A stretch of DNA of 64,000 nucleotides from Streptomyces flavochromogenes (GCF_000717595.1 NZ_JNZO01000013.1:62001-126000); one strand, 5' to 3'. Shown: positions 6,615-15,919, counted from the first letter of the stretch. Notes: generated by a model from the sequence alone, not told the origin. Numbers and translations are program-made.

Positions 6615-9551
6615 TCAGGAACGGGCCATGAGGGCGGCGAGCGCCGACCGTGTGGCGACCTCGGCCTTACGGAACACCCGCGAGAGGTGGGTCTCGACGG
6701 TACGCGGACTGAGGTAGAGCCTGCCGGCGATCGCCTGGTTCGTGAGGCCCTCGGCGACCAGCCCGGCGATCTCCCGTTCGCGTGCCGTGAAGGAGGCCAG
6801 CCACGGCGGGGTCGTGGAGGGCGTGCGGGGTGCGGACGGCCGCGTCATCTCGGCCAGACCCACCAGCAGTCCCGCCCCTCCCCCGGTGGCGAGCCGGTGC
6901 CCCTGCTTCCACATGACCTCACCACGCTCCCCGCGCCCGGCGGCCGTCATCACCGGGGCCGCGAGCAGCAGCGACCGCGCCTCCCAGAACACCGCACCCG
7001 ACCGTGCGCATTCCGCCGCAGCCTCGGCAAGCAGCGTTGCCGCCCTGCCGGGGTCACCGTGGTGCAGTGCGAGCTGGGCCGCGCTCCGCATCGCCGAAGC
7101 GCGCTGCACGGGCAGCCCGAGCTGCTCCGCTTCCCTTCGGGCCCGCTCGGACCACGCGGACGCGGATGCGACGTCCCCGGTGAAGAGGGCCGCCGTGACG
7201 AGAAGTTCCGACAGGAGAGGCCGCATCGACGGTTGCAGGCCACGCAGGTCGTCTCCCCCGGCCCGGAGGAGGGCGTCCCGGGCGCGGTGCGGATCGCCGC
7301 CGGTGAGCGCCGCGTAGCCGAGCATGCACCAGGCCATGGAGGCCCGCCAGTTGTCGCTCGGCCCCATGGTCGCCACGGCCTCCTCCGCAGCCGCCAGGGC
7401 CTCCGGATCGCCGGGCGCGGACGCCGCGACGCGCACCTGGGCCTTGTTGGCCAGGACGAACGCGAGCAGTTCACCGCTGCCGATCCCGCGGGCGATGTCC
7501 TCGGCCTCGTCCGCCAGTTCCCGGGCCGACTGCAGCCTGCAGGTCTGGATCCGTACGTGCGCCTTGCACAGCAGCAGGAGCGGCAGGAGGTAGATCTGGC
7601 CGCTGCGCCGGGCGATGCCGAGGCCCCGGTCGGCGTGGCGTTCCGCGTCGGTGAAGCGGCCCAGGAATGCCTCCGCCCATCCCAGTCTGCCCAGCGGTTC
7701 GCACAGGGCCGTGAGGTCGTCGTCGGGCAGGCCGTCCAGTAACCCGGCGGCCTGCACCGCGTACGCGCTCGCCGCGGCCACGTCGCCCTCGTAGGCCTCG
7801 CCGAACGCGGCGACCGCCAGCGCCCCCGCCTCGCCGAGTTCGTTGCCGAGGACCCGGGCATCGGCCAGGGTCCGTGCGACCTCGCTCCGCATCTGCGGAT
7901 AGGAGGCGTTGTGCGGTGCGGACGAGCAGAGTTCGAGGCCGATCGACACCCGGTCGGACGGCGACAGATCCGGCTGGCGCAACTCGCGGCGCAGCAGTGC
8001 GGTCGCCTCCGGATATCGTCCGAGGTGCCGTTCCGTCAGTGCGCACAGCACGACGGCCGACGTTCTGACGCCGGTCTCGTCGGGGCCGGCCGTGCTGATC
8101 ACCTTGTGCAGCAGGTCGCGGCTTTCCCGCAGCCCGCCCGAGACACCGAGTGCTCGTGCGCGCCGCAGCGTCAGATCGCGTCGTTCGGCGGCGTGTTCAG
8201 CCGTGTCGGGCAGGAGTCGAAGTGCGGCCCGAAGCCAGTGTGCGCAGCTCGTCGGAGCCGTCGACGCGGTCTGCTCGGCCGCCTGCCTCAGTACGGCGTA
8301 TGCCTGCGGGTCCCATGTGGTCACCGATCGTTCGACGTGCTGGGCCTGCTCGACGGCCGGTGCGCCGGTGCGGGCCAGCTCCGCGGCGGCGGCGTGGTGG
8401 ATCTCGACGCGCCGCCGCACCGTGGTGGACTCGTGGACCAGGGTCCGGATCACCGGGTGGCGCAACACCATGCGGCCGCCGGGGCCCGGCCTCACGAGGT
8501 CACGTCGCGCCAGTGCGTCCAGATCGTCGTCGAGTTCGGCGTCGGTGCGGCCGGTCACCCCACGGATCACCGGGGACACGGCGTGATCGCCGAGCACGGC
8601 TATCACTTCCAGGGTCCGGCGCTGCGACGGGGTCAGCGGGGCCAGCTCGTTCAGCAGCAGCGGTGCGAGTCCGGTGGGCAGTTCGCCGAGGCCGATCTCG
8701 GCGGAGGCCGAGGTGGGCGCAGGACGACGTGCGGCATCCTCGCGGTACGCGTGCAGGAGCGAGAGGAAGTAGAGCGGGTTGCCCTCGCCTGCCGCATACA
8801 GCTGCGCGGCCCGGTCGCGCGGCAGGTCGGGGGCGAGCCCTTCGACGCATTCCCGTTCCGCGAGCGGCGCCAGACCGATCCGGAGGACCGCCCCGGTGTC
8901 GGCCTCACGGGTGAGTGCGGCGGTGAGCGCGGTCGGCGTCTGCCGGTCTCGGCGGGCGACGACGAGGACGACAGGGCCGGGTACGGGATGCCGGACGAGA
9001 TGGTCCAGGAGCTCCAGGGAGGCAGGGTCCGCCCAGTGCACGTCGTCGAGCGCCACCACCAGGCCGCCGGCGCGGCCGAGTTGCGCCATCAGCCGTCCCA
9101 CCGACCGGTGGAGGCCGAATCGGTCGTCGGTGGCGGGCACCGGTGCGGGGGACGGCCCGGCGCCGGTGCCGCCGAGAACACGGGAGACCGCGTCCAGCAG
9201 GTCGGGGGCATGCGGCGGACGGTGGTCGAGATCGGCGAACGCGTCGGCGAACGGATGGAACGGGAGGTGCCGTTCGTACTCCGCCGCGCGGCCGCGCAGC
9301 ACTGTCATCCCTCGTCGCCGTGCGTGGAGGCAGAACTCGGACATCAGCCGGCTCTTGCCGATGCCTGCCGCGCCGGTGATGTCGACGAAGGACGGGGCAC
9401 CGCGGCCCAGCCGGTCGATCACCGTGTCGAGCAGCCCCAGTTCGGCCGTGCGGCCGACGAGGGGGCTCCCGCCGTCGTGATGTGTGGCCACGTCGTCCGA
9501 CGGTCCGACGGGTGTGATCTCTCTACCGAACTCCACGGCATTGTCTATCAC
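6615..9551 (-). CDS. Large LuxR-family ATPase regulator (LAL type)
   Basis: About 978 residues. An AAA/NB-ARC-like ATPase domain with Walker A GAAGIGKSRL (near residue 60) and Walker B LVVALDDVHW (near 165) is followed by a long helical TPR-like middle part and a C-terminal LuxR helix-turn-helix (FTAREREIAGLVAEGLTNQA...LSPRTVETHLSRVF). LAL proteins are ATP- and ligand-responsive activators, often of secondary metabolism or sugar use. The frame stays open far upstream into the next gene, so the start is uncertain: GTG at 9551 or 9536 are the best choices and neither has a clear ribosome site. A target cannot be named. Confidence 0.85.
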   Translation of the reverse strand: MIDNAVEFGREITPVGPSDDVATHHDGGSPLVGRTAELGLLDTVIDRLGRGAPSFVDITGAAGIGKSRLMSEFCLHARRRGMTVLRGRAAEYERHLPFHPFADAFADLDHRPPHAPDLLDAVSRVLGGTGAGPSPAPVPATDDRFGLHRSVGRLMAQLGRAGGLVVALDDVHWADPASLELLDHLVRHPVPGPVVLVVARRDRQTPTALTAALTREADTGAVLRIGLAPLAERECVEGLAPDLPRDRAAQLYAAGEGNPLYFLSLLHAYREDAARRPAPTSASAEIGLGELPTGLAPLLLNELAPLTPSQRRTLEVIAVLGDHAVSPVIRGVTGRTDAELDDDLDALARRDLVRPGPGGRMVLRHPVIRTLVHESTTVRRRVEIHHAAAAELARTGAPAVEQAQHVERSVTTWDPQAYAVLRQAAEQTASTAPTSCAHWLRAALRLLPDTAEHAAERRDLTLRRARALGVSGGLRESRDLLHKVISTAGPDETGVRTSAVVLCALTERHLGRYPEATALLRRELRQPDLSPSDRVSIGLELCSSAPHNASYPQMRSEVARTLADARVLGNELGEAGALAVAAFGEAYEGDVAAASAYAVQAAGLLDGLPDDDLTALCEPLGRLGWAEAFLGRFTDAERHADRGLGIARRSGQIYLLPLLLLCKAHVRIQTCRLQSARELADEAEDIARGIGSGELLAFVLANKAQVRVAASAPGDPEALAAAEEAVATMGPSDNWRASMAWCMLGYAALTGGDPHRARDALLRAGGDDLRGLQPSMRPLLSELLVTAALFTGDVASASAWSERARREAEQLGLPVQRASAMRSAAQLALHHGDPGRAATLLAEAAAECARSGAVFWEARSLLLAAPVMTAAGRGERGEVMWKQGHRLATGGGAGLLVGLAEMTRPSAPRTPSTTPPWLASFTAREREIAGLVAEGLTNQAIAGRLYLSPRTVETHLSRVFRKAEVATRSALAALMARS

Positions 9552-9634
9552 GTCGAACGGAAGAACGTTCGAGAGTCGACCCGCACCGTCTGTTGTGCCT
9601 CCGCTGAGGACCCGGCCCGTGCGGGCCCGTCTCC

Positions 9635-10195
9635 TCAGCCGAGCAGGTCGACCACGGCGATGCCTATCGAGACGACGATGCCCACGAGGAGTCCGAGGAC
9701 GAGTGCGGCGAACTCGGCGGCGATGAAGAGCAGGACGTAGTCGCCGTCGTGGCTGAACGTGCCGTCCCGCGCACTGGCACGGAACGACAGCGACAGGGCG
9801 AGGAAAGGTCCGAGGATGAGCCCGGTGACGGTGAGCCACGTACCCAGCGCGTAGCCCGACAGCTCGTGGGCTCTGCCCCTCGCCATCCGCACCTCCACGG
9901 TGGTGCCCGGCTTGTGCGACGTGGCAGCCTTGTCCAGCGTGATCTGACGCGGGGACTCGCCGGCCGCCCTCGGTGTGTACGTGCCCGTGCAGTCGGTGCC
10001 GTCCGCGTACCCCTGCGCGTCGGTGGCGTCGTAGCACGAGCTGATCGTCATGACGCCGTCCACGGGGCCGAACCCCAGGACGGCCGCCAGGTGGGGTATC
10101 GGGAGCAGCCAGATCAGCCACCCGGCGACCGCGAGACTGGCCACCGATCCGGTCCTGCCCACCCTCCGCGCCCACGTCCCCGCCGTTCGCGCCAC
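9635..10195 (-). CDS. Membrane protein of unknown function
   Basis: 186 residues from a GTG at 10195, chosen because AGGAGG stands 9 bases upstream; longer in-frame starts would run into the hairpin region. Three hydrophobic stretches are seen: about 18-42 (VASLAVAGWLIWLLPIP), about 118-137 and about 150-185. Between the first two lies an extracytoplasmic loop with two cysteines (CYDATD and DCTGTY) that could form a disulphide. No known family was recognised. It runs toward the LuxR gene with an 83-bp gap and may be co-transcribed with it. Confidence 0.7.
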   Translation of the reverse strand: MARTAGTWARRVGRTGSVASLAVAGWLIWLLPIPHLAAVLGFGPVDGVMTISSCYDATDAQGYADGTDCTGTYTPRAAGESPRQITLDKAATSHKPGTTVEVRMARGRAHELSGYALGTWLTVTGLILGPFLALSLSFRASARDGTFSHDGDYVLLFIAAEFAALVLGLLVGIVVSIGIAVVDLLG

Positions 10196-10519
10196 ACCGC
10201 CCGCCCTCCTGGAAGGCGGCCGCCACGCGGACCGCCTGTGATGTGTACGGCTCGTCGAACCGACACGACTCTCCCGCCCTCCGCGGTTCCGCGAGTCCGT
10301 GGTTTCCCTGACGTGCCCCACGTAATCCAGGGTGCGATCGGTCGGCCCGTACGGAGCGAAGTACGGGGTGGCCGACCGGCCGATACGTAGCGAAGTACGT
10401 GCTTCCACCGACGCCCTGGTCAGCGGATCCTGCGAGCATCGGTCCCCGTGTCGCGGCACGGCCACGTGCCCTTCGCCCCGGCAGTCGCATGCTTCCCCCG
10501 TCGAACAAGAGGTACCTCC
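10196..10519. other. Divergent intergenic region with two related hairpins
   Basis: The 324 bases between the divergent membrane protein and lipoprotein genes contain no credible gene. They should carry both promoters, but no textbook -35/-10 pair stands out. The notable content is the pair of hairpins at 10339-10400, listed separately. Confidence 0.6.
10339..10400. repeat. Two related palindromes sharing AGCGAAGTACG
   Basis: The first is a nested hairpin: CGGTCGGCC (10339-10347) pairs with GGCCGACCG (10370-10378), and inside it CGTAC (10348-10352) pairs with GTACG (10361-10365) around GGAGCGAA. The second, ACGTA (10385-10389) with TACGT (10396-10400), has loop GCGAAG. Both share the run AGCGAAGTACG. 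They could be a repeated palindromic element, a protein-binding site or an RNA structure. Confidence 0.65.
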
Positions 10520-11221
10520 GTGTCACACCGCGTTCTCGTCTCCACCCTCCTGGGAGTGGTCCTGACGCTGTCGCTCGCCGCCTGCGGATCCACGGCGGAC
10601 AAGAACCCGGACGTCCCGGCTTCGACGGCCGCGGGCGGTGTGGCCGACGGACGCACCGCCGAAGGCGCGTCAGGGGACTGCCCCGACAAGCACGCGGCGA
10701 CCGTGCAGGACGACAAATTCGGAGGGACGGCGGACATCGACCTGTGTGCGCGCCCCGAAGTGCACCGGACAGCCGTCAAGGCGGACTGGGCCGGCGTGTA
10801 CACCAGGCCGACGGTGAGCCCGCCCCTCAACATGATGCCGGTCTCCTGCACGGGCGAGTCCGAGGACGGTTGCAAGGTGATCAAGGTCAGTGGCACCGCA
10901 CTGTGCAATCAGGCGAAGCCGAATTGCCACCCGCGGCGCGGCGAGGAGGTACCCGTGCTCTGTTCCGCCGTGGACAAGCTGAACTCCGACAGGCTGTACT
11001 ACGGCGTGCTCCTCGACAGCAAGCGCCTCCTGGCCATGGGGACGGACAACGACCGGGGCTACACCAAGGACTTCACCGACAAGGGCGACATCCCCGTGGG
11101 CTATGTGGATGCCGCGCGGCTGGAGAAGGTGCGGGCCGAACTGCCCGCCTGTGACGGCACCCTGCTCCACGGTGGGGGAGCCCGCACCTTCGCGGGGATG
11201 CAGGGCCTTCCCCTCGACTGA
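10520..11221 (+). CDS. Lipoprotein of unknown function
   Basis: 233 residues from GTG 10520. The first 22 residues are a lipoprotein signal (SHRVLVSTLLGVVLTLSLAAC) whose lipobox LAAC places the lipidated cysteine at residue 22. The mature part begins with a Ser/Thr/Gly-rich spacer and contains eight or more cysteines (for example SCTGESEDGC, LCNQAKPNC and LCSAVD), suggesting several disulphides in an extracellular domain. No family was recognised. The divergent neighbour is a membrane protein that also carries an extracytoplasmic cysteine pair. Confidence 0.8.
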   Translation: MSHRVLVSTLLGVVLTLSLAACGSTADKNPDVPASTAAGGVADGRTAEGASGDCPDKHAATVQDDKFGGTADIDLCARPEVHRTAVKADWAGVYTRPTVSPPLNMMPVSCTGESEDGCKVIKVSGTALCNQAKPNCHPRRGEEVPVLCSAVDKLNSDRLYYGVLLDSKRLLAMGTDNDRGYTKDFTDKGDIPVGYVDAARLEKVRAELPACDGTLLHGGGARTFAGMQGLPLD

Positions 11222-11331
11222 CGCCCCCGTCGTGACCGTCTCGCTCGGGGGACGGTGACCCTGATCCTGCCGGCCCGGGGTGTCGGCGTCCTCGCCCTCA
11301 GCACCCTCCCGCTGGAACCGGCAGCGCGGAT

Positions 11332-12303
11332 TCAACGGAGGATCGGAGTGACGGCGGTCGCGGCGAGGGAGAGGTCCCAGAGGCGTGCGGCCTCGTCGGG
11401 GTCGACGGCGTACGGGCGGACGCCACCGTCGTCCATGGGCTGGTCGGGGGTGGAGACGCCGGCGATGTCGCAGTCCTCCAGGTAGAGCCCGCCGCGGCCG
11501 TCGAGGAGCGAGGACGTGGCGGCCCACAGGCCGGTGGCAGCTCCCTGGGAAGGGGTTTTGAAGCCGACGCCGATGACGTTGCCGTGCTCGTCCACCCATC
11601 CACGGTCGATCTGCTCCTGGAGGGCCATCTCGCGCTGGAGACCAGTGATGATCTTTCCGGGGTGGAGGGCGAACGCGCGCACGCCATCGTGACGCCCGAG
11701 GGCGTCCAGGTGCACCGCGAACAGGGCGTTCGCGGTCTTGGACTGGCCGTAGGCAAGCCACTTGTCGTAGCCGGTGCGGAAGTGCGGGTCGTGCCAGCGG
11801 ATCCCGGTCAGGGTGTGCCCGGCGGAGCTGTTGACGATGACGCGCGCGCCGCCCGCGGCCGCAAGGAGCGGGTAGAGCTCACAGGCGAGGGTGAAGTGCC
11901 CGAGATGGTTGGCGGTGAACTGCCCTTCCCAGCCGGGCTCGACCCGCCGCTCCGGGGTGGCCATGACTCCGGCGACGGCCATCAGGAGGTCGAGCCGTTT
12001 CGCGATGTCGCTGATGTGCGCGGCGGCGGAGCGGACGCTTGCGAGGTCCGCCAGGTCCATGGCGACGACCTGGCAGCCCTTCACTCCCCGGAGGGCGGCA
12101 CGGGCTACGTGCGGTCGGCGGGCGGGAACGATGACCCGGGCCCCGGCGGCCGTCAGAGCCAGGGTGGTCTCCAGACCGAGCCCGGAGTAGCCCCCGGTCA
12201 CCACGGCGGTCATGCCGGGAAGGTCGCAGTCGGTCACGACGTCCGTGGCGGAGGTCGCAGCGGAGAAGGGGGAGCCCAGCGGCTGCTGTTCATTCATGGT
12301 CAT
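11332..12303 (-). CDS. Short-chain dehydrogenase/reductase
   Basis: 323 residues from ATG 12303 (an in-frame ATG at 12297 is an alternative). The Rossmann signature TAVVTGGYSGLGLET binds NAD(P), DLADLASVRSAA marks the second strand region, and the catalytic set is NSSAGH...YDKWLAYGQSKTANALF (Ser, Tyr-x3-Lys). This resembles the retinol dehydrogenase/WWOX-like classical SDRs. The C-terminus has an extra segment around GGLYLEDCDIAG. The gene is divergent from a MerR regulator and the operator lies inside its promoter spacer, so it is very probably that regulator's target. The natural substrate is unknown, perhaps a toxic carbonyl compound. Confidence 0.9.
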   Translation of the reverse strand: MTMNEQQPLGSPFSAATSATDVVTDCDLPGMTAVVTGGYSGLGLETTLALTAAGARVIVPARRPHVARAALRGVKGCQVVAMDLADLASVRSAAAHISDIAKRLDLLMAVAGVMATPERRVEPGWEGQFTANHLGHFTLACELYPLLAAAGGARVIVNSSAGHTLTGIRWHDPHFRTGYDKWLAYGQSKTANALFAVHLDALGRHDGVRAFALHPGKIITGLQREMALQEQIDRGWVDEHGNVIGVGFKTPSQGAATGLWAATSSLLDGRGGLYLEDCDIAGVSTPDQPMDDGGVRPYAVDPDEAARLWDLSLAATAVTPILR

Positions 12304-12310
12304 GCCACCG

Positions 12311-12341
12311 ACGCTACGATCTAGAGCGAGGTCTAGATCAA
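12311..12341 (-). promoter_or_regulatory. MerR-type promoter/operator of the SDR gene
   Basis: On the minus strand a TTGATC -35 (12341-12336) and a TAGCGT -10 (12316-12311) are 19 bp apart, the MerR-family geometry. Spanning the spacer is a perfect palindrome, GATCTAGA, six bases, TCTAGATC (12318-12339). It lies between the divergent SDR and MerR genes. Confidence 0.85.
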
Positions 12342-12358
12342 GTCCAGGGGTGAGAAGC

Positions 12359-12778
12359 ATGACGACCGAGGCCGCCGCACCGTCGCTGAGCATCGGCGAA
12401 GTGGCAGCGCGGACCGGACTGAGCGTGCACGCCCTGCGCTTCTACGAGCGCGAGAGCCTGCTCGTCGGACCGGTCCGACGCACGTCCGGCGGCAGGCGGC
12501 GCTACACGGCCTCGGATGTCGAATGGCTGCAGATCTGCGTCAGGCTCCGCGAGTCCGGTATGCCACTCGCCGACCTCAAGCGCTTCACCGAACTCGTACG
12601 GCAGGGTCCGGGCAACGAGGCAGAACGCCTGCGCCTGCTCGACACCCATCGACAGCGCGTCGACGCACAGATCCAGGCACTGGAGGAGTGCAGGTCCGTC
12701 ATCGCCTGGAAGGTCGACGTGTACGCCGAGCACCTCGCCCGCGACGAAGCCGGCGGCCTCTGGGACCCCACGGCCTGA
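12359..12778 (+). CDS. MerR family transcriptional regulator
   Basis: 139 residues. A winged helix (SIGEVAARTGLSVHALRFYE then RTSGGRRRYTASDVEWL) is followed by a dimerisation helix ending in VDAQIQALEECRSVIAWKV. There is no Cys cluster of the metal- or SoxR-type regulators, so it more likely senses an organic ligand. The size fits the short group that controls divergent oxidoreductases. The palindrome at 12318-12339 is its likely site, from which it would control both the SDR and itself. Confidence 0.9.
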   Translation: MTTEAAAPSLSIGEVAARTGLSVHALRFYERESLLVGPVRRTSGGRRRYTASDVEWLQICVRLRESGMPLADLKRFTELVRQGPGNEAERLRLLDTHRQRVDAQIQALEECRSVIAWKVDVYAEHLARDEAGGLWDPTA

Positions 12779-12934
12779 GACGGGCGTGGGCAGAAGCGCC
12801 GATTGCGCTGCGCCGGATCGACTCCGTGCGCCCCTCGCCCACATCCCCCGCGGCGGCTTCATCGTCGACGCGGCCGGAGGCACCGCCCTGCCGTGAGCAT
12901 CGGCGGCCGTCTTTCCCGGACTCAGGCCGGGAGT

Positions 12935-13219
12935 TCACGCCGCGGCGGCGGAGTCGTCGGGTTCCGTCGTCGCCGGGCCGACGGCGGTGATGGTGAGGGG
13001 GATACCGAGACCCGCGCACATTCTCCGAGCCCGGGCGAGCGCGCTGAGCGAGGCCGGCGACGGGGCGGTGCCGTCCAGCGTCACCTGGACGAGCCGGGGG
13101 CGGTGGGCATGGACGAGCACCTCCGTCTCCAGGGCGGCTGCGGCCCGCTCGGTGACGTCGAGGTCGGGCGGAAGCGTCACGTACAGGACCCCGTCCGCCA
13201 GGGTGTGGCTGATGACCAA
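12935..13219 (-). CDS. Small STAS-like (anti-sigma antagonist-like) protein
   Basis: 94 residues if the TTG at 13219 is used; AAGGAG lies six bases before it, which is why this rare start was chosen over any longer frame. The pattern of strand, Asp-rich turn (LPPDLDV), amphipathic helix (TERAAAALETEVLVH) and strand (RLVQVTLDG) matches a STAS fold, but the usual DSSG phosphorylation motif is replaced by GTAPSPASLSAL. It may be a non-phosphorylated relative. It ends about 200 bases from the PP2C phosphatase gene on the same strand. Confidence in the fold is moderate. Confidence 0.55.
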   Translation of the reverse strand: MVISHTLADGVLYVTLPPDLDVTERAAAALETEVLVHAHRPRLVQVTLDGTAPSPASLSALARARRMCAGLGIPLTITAVGPATTEPDDSAAAA

Positions 13220-13425
13220 GACAGTCTCCTTCCAGGGTGGACACCGTGCAGGGCGGTCGCGAGTCGCGCGCAGTAGCAGAGGTGCAACTGACAGTATGCG
13301 GACAGAAGCGACCGTCCGCACGCCCCTCAGCCGGTGCATCACCGTCCCAGCGGCCAGGGAAGGGTTCGCCGGAACGCCACGCCATGGAACGGCGGCGTAC
13401 GGCCGGCACCTCGGCCGCCGCGCCC

Positions 13426-15144
13426 TCAGTCCACCCGGATCGCCAGGAGGCAGGCGTCGTCCTCGTGGCCCACCGTCTCGGGGTCGTCCAGGAGCGCGTC
13501 GATCACCCCTCGCGGGTCCACGAGGGACGTGGCCGCCACCGCGTGGGTCAAGCGCGCGATCCCCTCGGTCACGTCCTCGCCGCGGCGCTCGACCATGCCG
13601 TCGGTGTAGAGCACCAGGAGATCGCCCTGCCGCAGCCGCGTCGACGCGGTCTCGTACGCGTACCCCGGCAGCGCGCCGAGGAGGGGGCCTCTCTGCTCGG
13701 CCTGCAGCGACGTGGCACGGCCGTCGCGCAGCAGCAGGGGTGCGGGGTGCCCCGCGTCGGCCCAGTGCAGGACCTTGTCCTCGTCGAGGTGACCGACCAC
13801 CACGGTGGCCGTCTGTCCCGCCGGGTCACTGCACACCAGCTCGTTCAGCCACGTCGTGATCTCGCCGGCGGAAGCCCCGGTCTGCGCCAGCCCCGCCAGC
13901 GCGTGCCGCTGCTGGGCCATCCGTGCCACGGCGTCCAGGCCGTGTCCCGACGCGTCGCCGATGGCGATGAGCACCCTGCCGTCCGGGAGCAGTCGGCACT
14001 TGTACCAGTCACCGCCCACCGCGGCGTCGGGCTCGGCGGGGCGGTACGAAGCCGCCACTGTCAGCCCGACCGCGGCGAGCGCCTCGGAATGCGTGGGGAG
14101 AATCGCCTCGCGCAGCGCGTCCGCGACCCTCCGCTCCGCCTCCGTCTGCCGCCTCAGCCGATCCGACTCACGCTCCGTCTCGGCCAACCGCCTGCGGCTG
14201 CGGATCTGTGGCGTGAGATCGCGGGCCACGAGGTTGAGCGCCCATGCTCTGCCGTCCGTGCCGGTGACCGGCCGTCCCAGCAGGTCGAGGGTACGGAGCT
14301 CGCCGAGGACGAGGAAGCGGATCCGGGTCCAGGCGGGCTCCTCGCCGGCCAGCACCGAGCTGAGGAACTCCGCGAGGGCCGTCAGGTCGTCCGGCAGCAA
14401 GGCGTCGCACAGCTGTTCCAGGGTCCATGGCATGCGCACATCAGCGTGGAAGATGCGGCTGAGCCCCTCCGACCAGGTGACCTTCCCGGACAGCAGATCC
14501 CAGTGCCCCCATCCCATCGACGCCAGGAACTGCGCGTCGATCGTCAGCAGCTCCGCCTGGCTCTGCACGGGCTGCCACGTCGCCAGCACCTGCTCACCGC
14601 ACCGGGCGGCGGAGTACAGCAGCGGTGCCCGGTGGATCCGGCCGAGCCGCTGCTCCGTATAGTCCACCACGAGCCCGTCCAGGGGCTTGCCGGTGTCCAT
14701 GACGTCAGCCAACGCGGCAAGCAGTCCCGAGTGCGCCGCGCCTGGTCGTGCCTCCAGGAACCTCTGGCCGACCTGGTGGTCCGGTGCTTCGAGCCAGTCC
14801 GCCGACCGGACCCGATTGCCGGCCACGATGCGGAAGTCGAGGATGGCACCCGAGTCGTCCTGGACCGGTTCGAGCAGTACGGCCGAGACCGGGATCGCGG
14901 CGAGTACCGAGCAGACGCCACTGCCGCCGGGCTCGTGGGCGCCGCACAGGCAGGGTGACGTCCCGTCCGTCTCCGCGGACGGAGGGAGCACGGCCAGCGA
15001 CTGCAACGGCGACGTCAGCTCCGTACCGGCAGATCCGTCGAGCGGGCGCTCCGCGTTCCGGCGCACGGCCGCGCGCAAGGCGGTGATCTCTCCGCCGATC
15101 ATGCCCTTGAGGGCGTCGACAGTCTCGGGCAGGGGAAAGTTCAT
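13426..15144 (-). CDS. PAS-PP2C (RsbU/SpoIIE-type) phosphatase
   Basis: 572 residues. Two PAS-like sensor regions (about 85-185 and 200-310) lead through a helical linker to a PP2C domain (about 345-570). Metal-site motifs are intact: VGGDWY (near 388), IGDASGHG, DAGHPAPLL and LYTDGMVERR. Such phosphatases dephosphorylate STAS anti-sigma antagonists and so release a sigma factor; the PAS domains would supply the stress signal. It is cytoplasmic. The nearest downstream gene on the strand is the small STAS-like protein, a plausible partner. Confidence 0.9.
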   Translation of the reverse strand: MNFPLPETVDALKGMIGGEITALRAAVRRNAERPLDGSAGTELTSPLQSLAVLPPSAETDGTSPCLCGAHEPGGSGVCSVLAAIPVSAVLLEPVQDDSGAILDFRIVAGNRVRSADWLEAPDHQVGQRFLEARPGAAHSGLLAALADVMDTGKPLDGLVVDYTEQRLGRIHRAPLLYSAARCGEQVLATWQPVQSQAELLTIDAQFLASMGWGHWDLLSGKVTWSEGLSRIFHADVRMPWTLEQLCDALLPDDLTALAEFLSSVLAGEEPAWTRIRFLVLGELRTLDLLGRPVTGTDGRAWALNLVARDLTPQIRSRRRLAETERESDRLRRQTEAERRVADALREAILPTHSEALAAVGLTVAASYRPAEPDAAVGGDWYKCRLLPDGRVLIAIGDASGHGLDAVARMAQQRHALAGLAQTGASAGEITTWLNELVCSDPAGQTATVVVGHLDEDKVLHWADAGHPAPLLLRDGRATSLQAEQRGPLLGALPGYAYETASTRLRQGDLLVLYTDGMVERRGEDVTEGIARLTHAVAATSLVDPRGVIDALLDDPETVGHEDDACLLAIRVD

Positions 15145-15284
15145 CGTACGCCTCCGCGAACTTCATGACGCGCGCCCGCCTGAGGAACGGCGGCGTCGCC
15201 CGGCGTTCTCCGGCCGGTGTCGGCCATCTCGGAACACCTCGTCCTCCAGGCTCCGGACCGTCGAGGGGCAGGAGAACCTGGGTG

Positions 15285-15608
15285 TCAGTGGCCGAGCGAC
15301 TTCTTGAGCTCGGATTTGTTCATCGACGAGCGGCCGTGGATGTTGCGGCGCTTGGCCTCCTCGTACAGCTGGTCGTAGGTAGGGCCCTCCGCACCGCCCG
15401 AGGACCGCTGCCCACCACGCTTCGACGACGACCTGTCCTGGGTCGAGGACTTGCTCGCGGTCTTCGACTCTCCGGAACGCGCACGCTCCTTGTTCACCGT
15501 CCGGGCGGCGATCTCCTTGGCACGCTCGGTGCTCTGCCCGCGCTCTTCCGCGCTTTCCTTGATGTGTTCGTACTGCCGTTCTCGCTTTGGACTCGAGCCA
15601 CGAGGCAT
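15285..15608 (-). CDS. Rho-N/SAP-like basic protein (plasmid-stabilisation-like)
   Basis: 107 residues from ATG 15608; GAAGGGA stands six bases before it, whereas the ATG at 15614 would be too close. The N-terminal 75 residues are Lys/Arg/Glu/Ser-rich and coiled (ERQYEHIKESAEERGQSTER). The C-terminus PTYDQLYEEAKRRNIHGRSS followed by MNKSELKKSLGH is a Rho-N/SAP-like helix-extended-helix fold that usually binds nucleic acid. Close relatives are common in Streptomyces and are often labelled plasmid stabilisation protein, but there is no evidence for that role here. Confidence 0.75.
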   Translation of the reverse strand: MPRGSSPKRERQYEHIKESAEERGQSTERAKEIAARTVNKERARSGESKTASKSSTQDRSSSKRGGQRSSGGAEGPTYDQLYEEAKRRNIHGRSSMNKSELKKSLGH

Positions 15609-15919
15609 GGTCATTCCCTTCCGTTCCGCGCCGGATTCCACCGCCGCCCCTCTCCGCCCCTGCCCGCGGAGTCGGGCATCAGTCACTCGACCCTGGCATC
15701 GGCCTCGCCGGACGGCAGGCGGAGATGCTCGGACAGGTGGTCTGCGGGGCCATTCGGCCCAGCGACGCCCGTCGAGGCCGCGTGGAGAGGCGAGCAGTAC
15801 CCAGAAAAGCGGCTTCGCCCCACCGACAGGCGAGGCGGGCGCCCGTAGCGACGACGTCGACCGGCCCCGTGACCGCACCCCCGATTCCGCTGCGCGCGCC
15901 GTCGGCCTGTACGGTCGCG
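15609..15919. other. Gap between Rho-N-like gene and gvpK
   Basis: 311 bases downstream of the gas vesicle operon. No plausible gene, strong terminator or promoter was recognised; only a weak GC hairpin is possible near 15813-15837. It must contain the promoter of the 15285-15608 gene. Confidence 0.5.

Noticed and set aside
15609..15919. Continuation of the Rho-N-like gene upstream
   Set aside because: The frame stays open but the good ribosome site is at 15608; the upstream translation is Arg/Pro-rich noise.
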